A DNA stretch of 64,000 nt from positions 1 to 64,000 of the forward strand of contig CAIZFE010000037.1 of NCBI GenBank assembly GCA_903932145.1. The letters run 5' to 3'. Origin of the DNA: an uncultured Rhodopila sp. (lineage in GTDB: Bacteria > Pseudomonadota > Alphaproteobacteria > Acetobacterales > Acetobacteraceae). The notes below the pieces were generated by a model that was given only the letters and a program-made list of their open reading frames with translations, was not told the DNA's origin and did no database searches. Below, piece by piece: positions 1 to 8,628 of the stretch (its first letter is position 1; every line of letters starts with the position of its first letter). Made by a program: the position numbers and the translations under genes.

Positions 1-113
1 CGGGTGCTTTGTCGAACCAAGGAACATGGCTCAGTCAGCAAGATGACCCTTGCCGAGTAGGCCAGGCGCCGGATACTGTTTCTTGCCCAATGGTGGGTGA
101 GACTGAAAACGCC

Positions 114-872
114 TCACACACAGAAAAGCTGACACTCCCTCGCCACGACCGAGGCGTGATGTCCCCTGGCCGATATCTGATGGGCCGCCGCGATCCCTAC
201 GATGCTTTCAAGCCCCCACGCCATCGCCAGCCCCTGTGCCGCCAGCACCAACGTGGCCAGCGGTCCGATTTCTCCATTCAGCTTGGCCGCGATACGAATA
301 GCCTCGCGCGCACCGGGCCGGCACTGCAAACCGCCAATGAACAGCAAGCGTCTCGCCGCGAGGCCAAAAATCGCACCCGGAACTATGGTGAAAGTCAGCA
401 TTGCGACCTGCGCGCCATCGAGGCAAAAATTCAGAACGAATTCTCCCTCCAAAATCGTCTGGTGCGCAGGGCGCATCTCCACCGCGATGACATGCTCACC
501 CAGTTGCCGCGACCAAAACGGCACGTCTCCCTGGAGCAATGACCGCGCATCCTGCGATGCCCCAAGGCTTTGCCAGAATTTGTAATGTGTCTCAATGCAC
601 GCATGACGTTCCGTGGCACTGAGGCCAAGGGCGAAAGAAACCCGCAGATATTTGAAGCGCGCATGGTGCAACCTACCCGGGCTCAGAGGCACGAAACTGG
701 TATCAAGCGTGCGCTGTAGCGCCACATGCTGCCGCGGATGTCCCAGCAAATAGGCCAGTTTACCAACTCGCCTCCACCACGCCCCCCACGCTGATGGGCG
801 CAGCAGGAAGCGATCTTCTGTTTCCCAATTCGTTCTCATAGGCACCCGAACACCGCACGCGTCACATTTCAC
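114..872 (-). CDS. VirK/YbjX-family (DUF535) protein, apparently truncated at the C-terminus
   Basis: The 252-residue protein resembles DUF535 proteins (VirK/YbjX), whose biochemical role is not settled; enterobacterial members are linked to envelope stress and antimicrobial-peptide resistance. Supporting segments are RFKYL near residue 73, HYKFWQSLG around 96-104, and EGEFVLNF about 140-147, a block typical of the family core. The family normally continues past the GIAAAH segment with a basic, aromatic tail ending near a Y-D-x-F/L-W motif. Here the frame ends soon after in unrelated sequence, and no other frame to the left edge restores that tail. The start is uncertain: ATG at 872 or 839, neither with a strong ribosome-binding site. 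Family call moderate; truncation is inferred. Confidence 0.6.
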   Translation of the reverse strand: MKCDACGVRVPMRTNWETEDRFLLRPSAWGAWWRRVGKLAYLLGHPRQHVALQRTLDTSFVPLSPGRLHHARFKYLRVSFALGLSATERHACIETHYKFWQSLGASQDARSLLQGDVPFWSRQLGEHVIAVEMRPAHQTILEGEFVLNFCLDGAQVAMLTFTIVPGAIFGLAARRLLFIGGLQCRPGAREAIRIAAKLNGEIGPLATLVLAAQGLAMAWGLESIVGIAAAHQISARGHHASVVARECQLFCV

Positions 873-951
873 AAAGTTGTGATACAGTATGTTACCGTGG
901 ACGCCAAGGAAAGCTTTCTCTTTGGGGCGAGTGAAATTTGGCGTCCTAAGC

Positions 952-1371
952 TCAGGATTTTAGCCAGCGTGCCACAGTTCGAATTGTCATTCGGACGCGT
1001 TGAGGCGTTACTTTGAGCTGTACTGGCGGCGAACATGGCGTGCGTACCGGATCGGCCGTTGACGTCGGCACCGCGGATGATGGCCCAAATGGGGAATGCG
1101 GTGAGTGGTCGGGGTTACGGGCTGCCGGGCAATTTGTCGCCGGGATCGGCGACAGGTCTGGTGCCAATGCCAAGATGGCATTCAAGTTCTCCGCCTGAGC
1201 GCCTCCGCCCGTTTCTGGGAAGAACGAGACTGCGGCTTCAGCCGCGCCAACCTTCTGTGCCACCTCTGAAGCGATCCACCGGTTTAAGGACACGCCGTCT
1301 TCCTTCGCCAGTCGAACCGGCGTGTCTTTAATGGATGTGGGCAGCCTGAGGGGATGGTTCGCGGTGCTCAT
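952..1371 (-). CDS. HicB/RHH-like orphan antitoxin with a frameshifted, extended C-terminus
   Basis: The start ATG at 1371 follows AGGATAAGG at good spacing. The first 50 residues (MSTANHPLRLPTSIKD, then ARLAKEDGVSLNRWIA) match the small ribbon-helix-helix antitoxins common in alphaproteobacteria, which normally bind DNA and a partner toxin. Such proteins usually end in a short PxxGDELP-like tail. The annotated frame runs on to 139 residues with low-complexity Pro/Ser-rich sequence, whereas the next frame from about 1148 reads PGDKLPGSP and stops at 1115-1117. A one-base deletion near 1138-1150 therefore best explains the extension. No toxin gene lies beside it. The N-terminal identity is fairly sure; function after the frameshift is doubtful. 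Confidence 0.65.
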   Translation of the reverse strand: MSTANHPLRLPTSIKDTPVRLAKEDGVSLNRWIASEVAQKVGAAEAAVSFFPETGGGAQAENLNAILALAPDLSPIPATNCPAARNPDHSPHSPFGPSSAVPTSTADPVRTPCSPPVQLKVTPQRVRMTIRTVARWLKS

Positions 1372-1539
1372 TGCCTTATCCTCTCCAGCCCTTCGGCGGG
1401 TGGCAATAAGTGGGGCCACACTGCAAGACAGGCCCGGAATTGGGGCGCGCCGTTCACTATAAGGGGATAATTGCGATGCCGTGCATCCGTAACACATCCA
1501 CGCTTGCATTTCGCGCCGCCGCACCCAAACATCACGCCC

Positions 1540-4065
1540 ATGGTTGGCTCCGACTCTGGATTCGCTGCCCGCGTGAAGGCCGTCCTGGGCCCGACGAACA
1601 CGGGCAAGACGCACCTTGCCATCGAGCGATTGCTCGCCCATTCGTCCGGCATCATCGGCTTCCCCCTCCGCCTGCTGGCGCGCGAAAACTACGACCGTAT
1701 GGTCGCCATCAAGGGTGCCCGTTACGTCGCGCTGATCACCGGCGAGGAGAAGATCATCCCGCCCGACGCGCGCTGGTTCTCCTGCACGGTCGAGGCCATG
1801 CCGCTCGACCGGCGCACCGAATTCGTCGCGGTGGACGAAATCCAGCTTTGCGCCGATCCGGATCGGGGCCACGTCTTCACCGACCGGCTGCTGCACGCGC
1901 GCGGCATGGTCGAAACCATGTTCCTCGGCGCCGAGACCATCGCGCCGCTGATCCGCCAACTCGTGCCGGGCGTGCAGATCGAGACCCGCCCGCGCCTGTC
2001 GCAACTGACCTATGCCGGCCCGGCGAAACTGGTACGCCTGCCGCCCCGCACCGCCGTCGTCGCGTTCAGCGCGCAGGAAATTTACGCGCTGGCCGAGATG
2101 ATCCGCCGCCGCAAAGGCGGGTGCGCGGTCGTCATGGGCCGCCTCTCTCCCCGCACCCGCAACGCCCAGGTCGCCCTCTACCAGGCCAGGGAGGTCGATT
2201 TCCTGGTCGCCACCGACGCGATCGGCATGGGCCTGAACATGAACGTCGATCACGTCGCGTTCGCCGGTTTGGGCAAATTCGACGGCCATCGTCCCCGCCG
2301 GCTGACCTCGGCCGAGGTTGCGCAAATCGCCGGCCGAGCCGGACGCGGCATGCGGGACGGGACGTTCGGCACGACGACGGAGTGCAAGCCCATTCCGGAA
2401 GAGGTCGTGGCGGCGGTCGAATCGCACAATTTCGACTCGCTGGACATGCTGTGCTGGCGCAACAGCGACCTGGATTTTTCCCACATCGATCGCCTGATCG
2501 ACAGCCTGAACGCGCCGCCGCCGAGGCAGGGACTGGTGCGCGGCAACGAGGCGTCCGATCTGGAAACCCTGACCACCCTCTCGCGTGACCCCGACATCCG
2601 CAAACTGGCGAATGGCAAGCGGCAGATCCGGCTGCTGTGGGACTCCTGCCAAATCCCCGATTTCCGGAAGCTGGCCGACGACACGCACGCCAAACTGTGT
2701 GCCCGAGTATTCGGGCATGTTGCCACCGGCACACATCTGCCGACCGACTGGCTGGCGGCGCAGATCGCCGGGCTGGACCGCACTGAGGGCGATATCGACA
2801 CGCTGATGCAGCGCCTGTCCGGCGTCCGGGTCTGGTCCTACATCGCGGCAAGGTCGGACTGGGTAAAGGACACTGCCCACTGGCAGGCCAAGGCGCGGGA
2901 AGTGGAGGACAAGTTGTCCGATGCCCTGCACGAAAGTCTGACCACACGCTTTGTCGATCGGCGCGCCACCCATCTGATCCGCCGCTTGGAGGAGGCTGAC
3001 GGGCAAAACCTGCTGTCCGCCGTCACCCGACGGGGAGAGGTCGTGGTCGAGGGTCATGATGTCGGCCACATTGAAGGCTTCGGTTTTGTGCCCGATCCGC
3101 TGGCGGTCGGTGACGAAAAGAAGCTGGTCCTGCGTGCCGCAAGGCGTGCGTTGCGCGAGGAAATGCCGCGCCGCGTTGGCATGTTGGAAGTCGCCAACGA
3201 CGACGCCTTCGCGCTGACACCGGATCACCTGCTGACCTGGGAAACCGCGCCCATCGCCAAGCTCATGCGGGGCGCGGTGCCGCTGCGTCCCCGTGTGCAG
3301 GTGCTGGACAGCGAATTTCTCGACGGGGCGGAGCGGGAGCGAATCAGGGGCCGGCTGCAATTCTGGCTGGACGGTCAGATCAGGACCGACCTCGCGCCGT
3401 TGTTCGCCGCCGAAACGCTGGTCCAAACCAACCCCTCCCTGCGCGGCACCATCCACCGCCTGATGGAATCGCTCGGTTTGATCCCGGGGGAGGATGAGGA
3501 AACCTTGTCCGCCGACCTCCGGCCTCGATTGAAGGTGCTGGGCATACGCTCCGGCCGTTACGCGCTGTTCATGCCGGCATTACTGAAGCCTCGGGCCGCG
3601 GCGATGCGGGTGCGGCTGTGGGCGGTGCATCGCGGCATTCCGATGCCCGCGCTGCCCAACCCGGCGCTGGTTTCGGTGCCGGCGCATCAGCCCGGTTGGC
3701 CCGCCAGGTTCGCCGCCATGGCGGGATGGGTCGAGTCGGGTCCGATCCTGGTGCGGCTGGACATCGCCGAGAAAATCGCCAGCGAGTTGAACTACCATGC
3801 CCGACGAGGGCCGGCGGCGCTGCCCTCCGGATTGGCGTCCCGCTTCGCGATCAAACCCGACATGCTGCCGGCCGTGCTGCGACAGCTTGGTTTCCGGGTG
3901 CTGCCTGCGGCAGGACCCGGTCCCGATCATCAAGGACCGCCGGCTCCCGCCATGCTGATGCCGCAACGCCGCCGCCGTACGGTTGCCGAACCGCCGCCGC
4001 CGGTGACAGTATCCAGTGGTCCGTTCGCCGCGTTGGCGGCCTTGCGCCAAGGAGGTTCACGATAA
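1540..4065 (+). CDS. Suv3-like superfamily 2 RNA/DNA helicase
   Basis: This is an 841-residue ATP-dependent helicase of the Suv3-related group found in alphaproteobacteria. Walker A is GPTNTGKT at residues 17-24, the Walker B box is DEIQ at 99-102 (the Suv3 form rather than DEAD), and motif VI is QIAGRAGRG at 262-270. The long C-terminal half carries the Suv3-type extension. The start at 1540 was chosen because relatives begin shortly before the KAVLGPTNTGKT block. An in-frame TTG at 1471 preceded by AAGGGG is an alternative that adds 23 residues. The gene runs directly into the S4-domain gene (stop at 4063-4065), and helicase plus S4 protein suggests a shared RNA-related role. Substrate unknown. 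Confidence 0.9.
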   Translation: MVGSDSGFAARVKAVLGPTNTGKTHLAIERLLAHSSGIIGFPLRLLARENYDRMVAIKGARYVALITGEEKIIPPDARWFSCTVEAMPLDRRTEFVAVDEIQLCADPDRGHVFTDRLLHARGMVETMFLGAETIAPLIRQLVPGVQIETRPRLSQLTYAGPAKLVRLPPRTAVVAFSAQEIYALAEMIRRRKGGCAVVMGRLSPRTRNAQVALYQAREVDFLVATDAIGMGLNMNVDHVAFAGLGKFDGHRPRRLTSAEVAQIAGRAGRGMRDGTFGTTTECKPIPEEVVAAVESHNFDSLDMLCWRNSDLDFSHIDRLIDSLNAPPPRQGLVRGNEASDLETLTTLSRDPDIRKLANGKRQIRLLWDSCQIPDFRKLADDTHAKLCARVFGHVATGTHLPTDWLAAQIAGLDRTEGDIDTLMQRLSGVRVWSYIAARSDWVKDTAHWQAKAREVEDKLSDALHESLTTRFVDRRATHLIRRLEEADGQNLLSAVTRRGEVVVEGHDVGHIEGFGFVPDPLAVGDEKKLVLRAARRALREEMPRRVGMLEVANDDAFALTPDHLLTWETAPIAKLMRGAVPLRPRVQVLDSEFLDGAERERIRGRLQFWLDGQIRTDLAPLFAAETLVQTNPSLRGTIHRLMESLGLIPGEDEETLSADLRPRLKVLGIRSGRYALFMPALLKPRAAAMRVRLWAVHRGIPMPALPNPALVSVPAHQPGWPARFAAMAGWVESGPILVRLDIAEKIASELNYHARRGPAALPSGLASRFAIKPDMLPAVLRQLGFRVLPAAGPGPDHQGPPAPAMLMPQRRRRTVAEPPPPVTVSSGPFAALAALRQGGSR
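4051..4055 (+). promoter_or_regulatory. Ribosome-binding site for the S4 gene
   Basis: A strong GGAGG sits at the very end of the helicase gene. The codon six bases downstream, in the S4 frame, is ATA at 4062, overlapping the helicase TAA stop as ATAA. This is the geometry of a usual ATGA overlap with the G replaced by A. Confidence 0.6.
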
Positions 4066-4391
4066 AGGACATTGAAGACCGCGATTGGCAGCGGCTGGAT
4101 AAATGGCTGTGGTGCGCCAGGGTGATGCGCGCCCGTTCGGATTGCGCTGATCTGGTCGCCGAGGGCTCGATTCGGATCAACCGGCAGCCGACGGTCAAGG
4201 CACATGCGAAGCTACGGGTGGGGGACGTGCTGACCATTCCGGTGCACGGGTCTGTGCGGGTTTTGCGTGTCGTCAGCCTTGCTGCCCGGCGCGGCCCTGC
4301 CACAGAGGCGCGATTGCTGTATGAGGATGACAGCGATGTGTCAGCAACAGCTTGCATCGCGGCGGAATCCTCGGCATATCGCGCGCCTTAA
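4062..4391 (+). CDS. S4-domain RNA-binding protein (Hsp15-like), non-canonical start
   Basis: The protein is about 109 residues. The S4 RNA-binding fold appears as [16 protein letters not shown] near the N-terminus, followed by an EGSIRIN segment and [10 protein letters not shown]. Hsp15 relatives bind stalled 50S subunits carrying nascent chains; that role is known for the family, not shown here. No in-frame ATG, GTG or TTG lies between the far-upstream coding sequence of the helicase and the conserved RLDKW core. The codon at ideal distance from GGAGG is ATA (4062), and ATT at 4071 is the other candidate. The first conventional start (ATG inside VMRARS) would delete half the domain. Translational coupling with the helicase is likely. 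Confidence 0.8.
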   Translation: MKDIEDRDWQRLDKWLWCARVMRARSDCADLVAEGSIRINRQPTVKAHAKLRVGDVLTIPVHGSVRVLRVVSLAARRGPATEARLLYEDDSDVSATACIAAESSAYRAP

Positions 4392-4435
4392 TGGTCGGCC
4401 CCGCGCCGTGCTTTTCATCATTCAGGGGTTCCCCA

Positions 4436-4768
4436 ATGACCTATGTGGTCACCGAAAACTGCATCAAGTGCAAATTTATGGACTGTGTCGAAGTCTGTCC
4501 GGTGGATTGCTTCTACGTCGGCGAGAACATGCTCGTCATTCATCCTGACGAGTGCATCGATTGCGGTGTGTGCGAACCAGAATGCCCGGCGGAAGCGATC
4601 CTGCCGGACAGTGACAATCGCGCGACGGAATGGGCGGAAAAGAACCGCACATTCTCCCTGGCGTGGCCCAACATTACCCGCAAGGGAGAGGCCCCGGCCG
4701 ACGCCGACGCGTGGAAGGACAAGCCCGGCAAGGCCGCGCTGTTCTCGCCGGAACCCGGCAAGGCCTAG
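4436..4768 (+). CDS. fdxA: Seven-iron ferredoxin FdxA
   Basis: This 110-residue electron carrier belongs to the [3Fe-4S][4Fe-4S] ferredoxin family (Azotobacter FdI type). Cysteines fall at residues 9, 12, 17, 21, 25, 40, 43, 46 and 50, matching the family pattern exactly, including the C-x2-C-x4-C-x3-C first cluster and [12 protein letters not shown] second cluster. The long tail after residue 60, rich in Lys, Pro and Ala, is usual in alphaproteobacterial members. The start was chosen at the ATG directly before TYVVTENC, after AGGGG. It follows the S4 gene by 44 bases and may be co-transcribed. The partner redox enzyme is not evident nearby. Confidence 0.95.
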   Translation: MTYVVTENCIKCKFMDCVEVCPVDCFYVGENMLVIHPDECIDCGVCEPECPAEAILPDSDNRATEWAEKNRTFSLAWPNITRKGEAPADADAWKDKPGKAALFSPEPGKA

Positions 4769-4780
4769 GGACCGCGCGGC

Positions 4781-4801
4781 GCGTCGCCAGTCTGGCGACG
4801 C
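4781..4801. terminator. Hairpin downstream of fdxA
   Basis: GCGTCGCCA - GTC - TGGCGACGC forms a perfect 9-bp stem with a 3-nt loop, 13 bases after the fdxA stop. There is no T-tract after it, so it may be a weak or Rho-assisted terminator, or an RNA-stabilising hairpin. Confidence 0.5.
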
Positions 4802-5046
4802 GTGCTGGGTGAGGTTCAAATTTAAGACATGTCGCCCGTTGTGACGGGCCAGACCAGAATAGATATGCTGGCGGACCACCAGGTCCGTTCGGAGTGCGGT
4901 GGCCGCGAGGGGCCAGGATAGCGGCATCATCCGTGATGGGCGGTGTCGGGGGAACAACAGGCAGGCCGTGAACGATCTGGATACGCCCGACCGGGGAATT
5001 GCCGCGTCGGGCATAGTCTGCAAGGCTGAGCGAGACGGCAGGCACT

Positions 5047-5745
5047 ATGATGAGCGAGCAGCAGGCAGTGGAACATTTTTCGGATCAGGTTGCCGAACCT
5101 CCCTTGGCTCCAAACGCCGCACCGCACAGCGACGCGCCTGAAAGCCCTCCACCCGCGGCTGCGGCGCCGGTTGGATCACCTGCACGGGGCGCAATTCCCA
5201 ACCCGGTTCGGCCGCTGCATAACGGCCCCAATCTGACCCCGCGTGCCATCGCGAAAGCCGAGATTTTCGCCGCCGGGGATCACGTCGTGTATCCGACGCA
5301 CGGAGTCGGCAAGGTCGAACGCATCGCGGTAGAGGAGATCGCCGGCCACAAGCTGGAACTGATTCACATCACGTTTGAGGAAAACCGCATGACCCTGCGG
5401 GTGCCGGTCGCCAAGGCCCGCACCGCCGGTTTGCGAAAGGTGGCCAGCCGGCAACTGTTCGACGAGGCGATGACCGTCCTGCGTGGCCGAGCCCGGGTGA
5501 AGCGCACCATGTGGTCGCGCCGGGCGCAGGAATATGAGGCGAAGATCAACTCCGGCGATCCGCTGGCGATCGCCGAGGTGGTGCGCGACCTGCACCGCAA
5601 TTCGGGTCAGCCGGAACAAAGCTTTTCCGAACGCCAGATCTATGAGTCGGCGATGGACCGGCTGGGGGCTGAGCTCGGGGCTTTGGATCAGACCGACAAG
5701 GTGACGGCGATCGCCAAGCTGACGGATTTTCTGAAGACGGTCTGA
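5047..5745 (+). CDS. carD: CarD/CdnL-family transcriptional regulator
   Basis: The 232-residue protein has a CarD/TRCF RNA-polymerase-interacting domain from about residue 74 (FAAGDHVVYPTHGVGKVE) and a helical C-terminal DNA-binding part (residues 135-232, with RRAQEYEAKI and a terminal AKLTDFLKT). CarD proteins bind the RNA polymerase beta subunit and stabilise open promoter complexes, notably at rRNA promoters. The first 70 residues are a Pro/Ala-rich, probably disordered extension longer than in many relatives. Two adjacent ATGs (5047 and 5050) are possible starts. The 278-bp gap from fdxA implies its own promoter. Confidence 0.93.
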   Translation: MMSEQQAVEHFSDQVAEPPLAPNAAPHSDAPESPPPAAAAPVGSPARGAIPNPVRPLHNGPNLTPRAIAKAEIFAAGDHVVYPTHGVGKVERIAVEEIAGHKLELIHITFEENRMTLRVPVAKARTAGLRKVASRQLFDEAMTVLRGRARVKRTMWSRRAQEYEAKINSGDPLAIAEVVRDLHRNSGQPEQSFSERQIYESAMDRLGAELGALDQTDKVTAIAKLTDFLKTV

Positions 5746-5752
5746 AGCGGAT

Positions 5753-5929
5753 CTACGCCGCAAAGGCGCAGACCATACGGGTCGGATCAGGCGTGTCGGC
5801 GGCCAAAGCCGCATACCGATCCGCCAGCCGGATCAACGCGGCACGGACCTCGGCGGATGTTTCAATACTGGCCATCGCTCGGAGGTCCGGCACGATTTCA
5901 ATGAGTTCAGCGTCTGTGACATGTGACAT
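5753..5929 (-). CDS. Small hypothetical protein
   Basis: A 58-residue acidic, helical protein starting at ATG 5929, which follows GAGGTGGGCC. The C-terminal part (EVRAALIRLADRYAALA) resembles the short LADRY/LADEYE proteins that are frequent and uncharacterised in alphaproteobacteria. It converges with carD, with only 7 bases between the stops. Longer in-frame starts up to 6040 exist but lack ribosome-binding sites. No function can be assigned. Confidence 0.5.
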   Translation of the reverse strand: MSHVTDAELIEIVPDLRAMASIETSAEVRAALIRLADRYAALAADTPDPTRMVCAFAA

Positions 5930-6088
5930 GGCCCACCTCTCGACTGACATGGGCCTTTTATAAACCTCGCTCCTGTTGCCGTCTGTGAACCACGTCACTC
6001 GGTGCGACGCCATCCATTCCCGGCCGCCCTTGTGCTGCACTCAGAACGTGTCGGCGGCTGTCTGGTGCAATGGTCGTCTGCATAGTCG

Positions 6089-6346
6089 CTAAACTGTCGG
6101 CGCGTCGGCAAGATCAAGGCGGCGTTCGATGCGGTCGAGCCTCTGGTCCACGCGATCGAGACGCAGCATCGTCGTGCCATAGTGGCTGGCCTCGGTCCCG
6201 GACAGAGTGCCAACCTGGATTTCGACGGCGGTGAGGCGTTGTTTGATCTCGCTGATATCGGCCTGGATCGGGTCGAGGCGGCCATGCACGCGGTCGAACT
6301 GCGCGCGGAGGTCGTCCATCACGTGGCGATTCGGGTCGTCGCTCAT
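6089..6346 (-). CDS. Small coiled-coil hypothetical protein
   Basis: An 85-residue protein with a clear GGAGG-type ribosome-binding site before ATG 6346. Heptad-like spacing of hydrophobic residues across residues 12-80 (ADISEIKQRLTAVEIQV and RLDRVDQRLDRIERRL) predicts a dimeric or trimeric coiled coil with no catalytic motif. Such proteins are common in Acetobacteraceae and unassigned. It is separated from the neighbouring small gene by 159 bases, so independent transcription is likely. Confidence 0.65.
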   Translation of the reverse strand: MSDDPNRHVMDDLRAQFDRVHGRLDPIQADISEIKQRLTAVEIQVGTLSGTEASHYGTTMLRLDRVDQRLDRIERRLDLADAPTV

Positions 6347-6670
6347 TCTTGCCTCCGTTTTAGATGGGGTTACGCGGTGAGTTTCTCGGGCATATTAGCA
6401 TCAAAACGTCCAGGCGGGGCGGCGGCGAACCGCTACGTTTGACTGAAATTTAGCAGCTTCAAGGGTCGAATGGCTGACCAGGAACTGGCGCCGTTACAAG
6501 CCATCATCATCAATCCAGACTATGACACACGTACAATCACCAGCGGCCGAACCTGTGCGGTAATCCTTCATCGCTGCAATCATGCCAGCGGAACGCCCCG
6601 CCATGATTCCTGCGGGTTGCCCGCGCAACGAGAAGGACACTACCCTTTTATCTCCCGGGTTTCCACCAGA
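6347..6670. other. Gene-free stretch between the coiled-coil gene and cheR
   Basis: These 324 bases separate two leftward genes. I see no convincing coding region; the rightward frame from 6470 is an open frame running into cheR antisense with no family resemblance. The promoter of the coiled-coil gene must lie here, but no clear -35/-10 pair stood out. Confidence 0.4.
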
Positions 6671-7534
6671 TTACCCTGCCACCGCCATCCGCATGGACGC
6701 CGCCGCCGACGCAGCGGTTACCCCGTACACGCCCCGTTCGGCAGGCATCGGCGCGAAACGGCTGGTAATGCCCAGCACCGTCTCGGCACCGCCCAGATAC
6801 AGCAACCCATCCGGCGGCATCAGGCTGGCGATTGCCTCCAGCACGCGGGTCTTGGTGGGTTGATCGAAGTAGATCAACACGTTGCGGCAAAACACGATGT
6901 CGAACCGCCCCAGGAGCCGCAAATCCGACAGTAGGTTGAATTCCCGGAACTGCGCCATCGCGCGGATTGTCTCGGCGATGCGCCAATGTGCGTCCTGCTT
7001 GCGGAAATAACGCATCAGCATCTGCACCGGCAGGCCGCGCTGCACTTCAAACTGTGTGTAAACACCCTCTCGGGCGCGGGCGAGTTGCTCGCGGGCGATG
7101 TCGGTGCCGACGATCTCCACCTTGCGGCCGCCCAGCACGGCGGCGGATTCCGCCACGATCATCGCCAGCGAATAGGCTTCCTGACCCGACGACGATGCCG
7201 CCGACCAGACCCGCAGCGTGCTGCCGGGCGGGCGCGCGGCCGCCAGTCTCGGCAATGCGAGGTTGCGGAAATGGGTGAACGGCTTGTCGTCGCGGAAGAA
7301 AAAGCTCTCGTTCGTGGTCATCGCCTCGACCACATCGCGGGCCAGGGCATCGCTGCCAGGGCGCCGCAGACGCTCCGCCAACCCATTCAAATCCGGCAGC
7401 TTTTCGCGCTTGAGGAGGCTACCGAGCCGGGTTTCCAAAAGGTAGAGTTTGTCAGTGCCGATCATCAGACCGGATTGGGTCTTCAGCAGAGTCGCCAAAG
7501 TGTCGAACGCGATCGGGGATAAGGGCGCCGTCAC
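6671..7534 (-). CDS. cheR: Chemotaxis protein methyltransferase CheR
   Basis: A 287-residue SAM-dependent methyltransferase that would methylate glutamates on chemoreceptors. The N-terminal helical CheR_N domain covers about 10-75. TTNESFFFRD is the typical linker, SAASSSGQEAYSLAM is the SAM-binding block, and FCRNVLIYFD lies late in the domain. The GTG start at 7534 overlaps the cheB stop as GTGA after AAGGAG, so translation is coupled. It is the last gene of the leftward cheA-W-Y-B-R unit. An upstream in-frame ATG lies inside cheB and is unlikely. Confidence 0.93.
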   Translation of the reverse strand: MTAPLSPIAFDTLATLLKTQSGLMIGTDKLYLLETRLGSLLKREKLPDLNGLAERLRRPGSDALARDVVEAMTTNESFFFRDDKPFTHFRNLALPRLAAARPPGSTLRVWSAASSSGQEAYSLAMIVAESAAVLGGRKVEIVGTDIAREQLARAREGVYTQFEVQRGLPVQMLMRYFRKQDAHWRIAETIRAMAQFREFNLLSDLRLLGRFDIVFCRNVLIYFDQPTKTRVLEAIASLMPPDGLLYLGGAETVLGITSRFAPMPAERGVYGVTAASAAASMRMAVAG

Positions 7535-8628
7535 GGGCGGGCTCCTTTCAGCATGTCCAGCAGCTTCGGGGCGATTTGCGGTAGCGGCAGCACCGCATGG
7601 CACAGGCCGGCCGTGGCGATGGCGCCGGGCATCCCCCAGACAACGCTGCTCGCCTCATCCTGAGCGATCGCGGCTCCTCCGGCGTCGATAACGGCCCTGG
7701 TTCCCGCGAGGCCATCGTGCCCCATGCCGGTCAGTATCGCGACCAAGACGCGGCCCTCGGCTGCGTGGACCGCGCTGCGCAGCATCGGATCGACCGCCGG
7801 GCGGCAGAAATTTTCCGCCGGGTCGGTGGTGATGCGGGCGCGAAACCCGGTTCGGCCGCCCTCGACCAACAGATGCCGGTCGCCGGGGGCGAGGTAGATC
7901 CGGCCGGCGACCAGAGCTTCGCCGTCGCGGGCCTCGGTGCAGGCCATCAGGCCGAGGCGGCTGAGATGCTCCGCCAGGATCGGCGTGAAGGTGGCCGGCA
8001 TGTGCTGCGTCAACACCACAGGGACGCTGACCGACCGGCCAAGGCCCTGCACCAGCGTGAACAACGCCTGCGGTCCCCCGGTCGAGCTGCCGATGGCCAA
8101 TAATCGGGCGGGCAACGGTGGGGCAGGGCGCAGGGCAATGGGCGTCCGCACCCGCGGCGGCGTGCCAGGTCCGCGGCGCCTGTGGGCAAGGCTTTTGACC
8201 TTGCCGATAAGCTCGCGTTTGAAGCCCTCGTCGCTGACGGTGCCGATGCTGGACGGTTTCGGCACATAATCCGCGGCACCCAGCCGCAACGCCCGCAGCG
8301 CGATATCGGCGCCGCGCGTCGTCAGGGTGGAGGCCATGATGACCCGGACGCCAGGATCGGCGCGTAGCAGGTGCGGCAGCGCGGTCATGCCGTCCATCAC
8401 CGGCATTTCAATATCCAGCACCACGACATCGACCCGAGCGGTCCGGATTTGCTCGATCGCCAGTTTGCCGTTTTCGACTTTGGCGACGACCGCTATGTCC
8501 GGATCGCTGTCCAGGATGCGCGCCAGTGCGCCGCGGATCACCGCCGAATCATCGCAGATCATCACGCGAACAGGTGCGGCCGAAACAGGACCCGGGGAAC
8601 GTGCCAAGGCCGGGGCGGGCGCGATCAC
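7531..8628 (-). CDS. cheB: Chemotaxis response regulator / protein-glutamate methylesterase CheB
   Basis: A 365-residue two-domain protein. The N-terminal receiver has the acidic pair in MICDDSAV and the phospho-acceptor Asp in VVVLDIEMPVMDG. The C-terminal methylesterase/deamidase domain has the Ser-His-Asp triad in GSSTGG, TQHMP and TGMGHDG. It removes methyl groups from receptors when phosphorylated by CheA. The GTG at 8628 overlaps the cheY stop (GTGA), and the 3' end overlaps cheR in the same way. A longer in-frame ATG at 8871 would lie within cheY and is rejected. Confidence 0.93.
   Translation of the reverse strand: MIAPAPALARSPGPVSAAPVRVMICDDSAVIRGALARILDSDPDIAVVAKVENGKLAIEQIRTARVDVVVLDIEMPVMDGMTALPHLLRADPGVRVIMASTLTTRGADIALRALRLGAADYVPKPSSIGTVSDEGFKRELIGKVKSLAHRRRGPGTPPRVRTPIALRPAPPLPARLLAIGSSTGGPQALFTLVQGLGRSVSVPVVLTQHMPATFTPILAEHLSRLGLMACTEARDGEALVAGRIYLAPGDRHLLVEGGRTGFRARITTDPAENFCRPAVDPMLRSAVHAAEGRVLVAILTGMGHDGLAGTRAVIDAGGAAIAQDEASSVVWGMPGAIATAGLCHAVLPLPQIAPKLLDMLKGARP

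Noticed and set aside
952-3456. 834-codon leftward open frame
   Set aside because: It is antisense to the Suv3-like helicase and only its last 140 codons (from 1371) have family resemblance; long antisense frames are expected in GC-rich DNA.
4769-5046. Possible tRNA (GTTCAAATTT resembling a T-arm)
   Set aside because: No acceptor stem or anticodon arm could be built around it.
6470-6934. Rightward frame at the cheR end
   Set aside because: Starts in the gap but mostly lies antisense to cheR, with no family resemblance.
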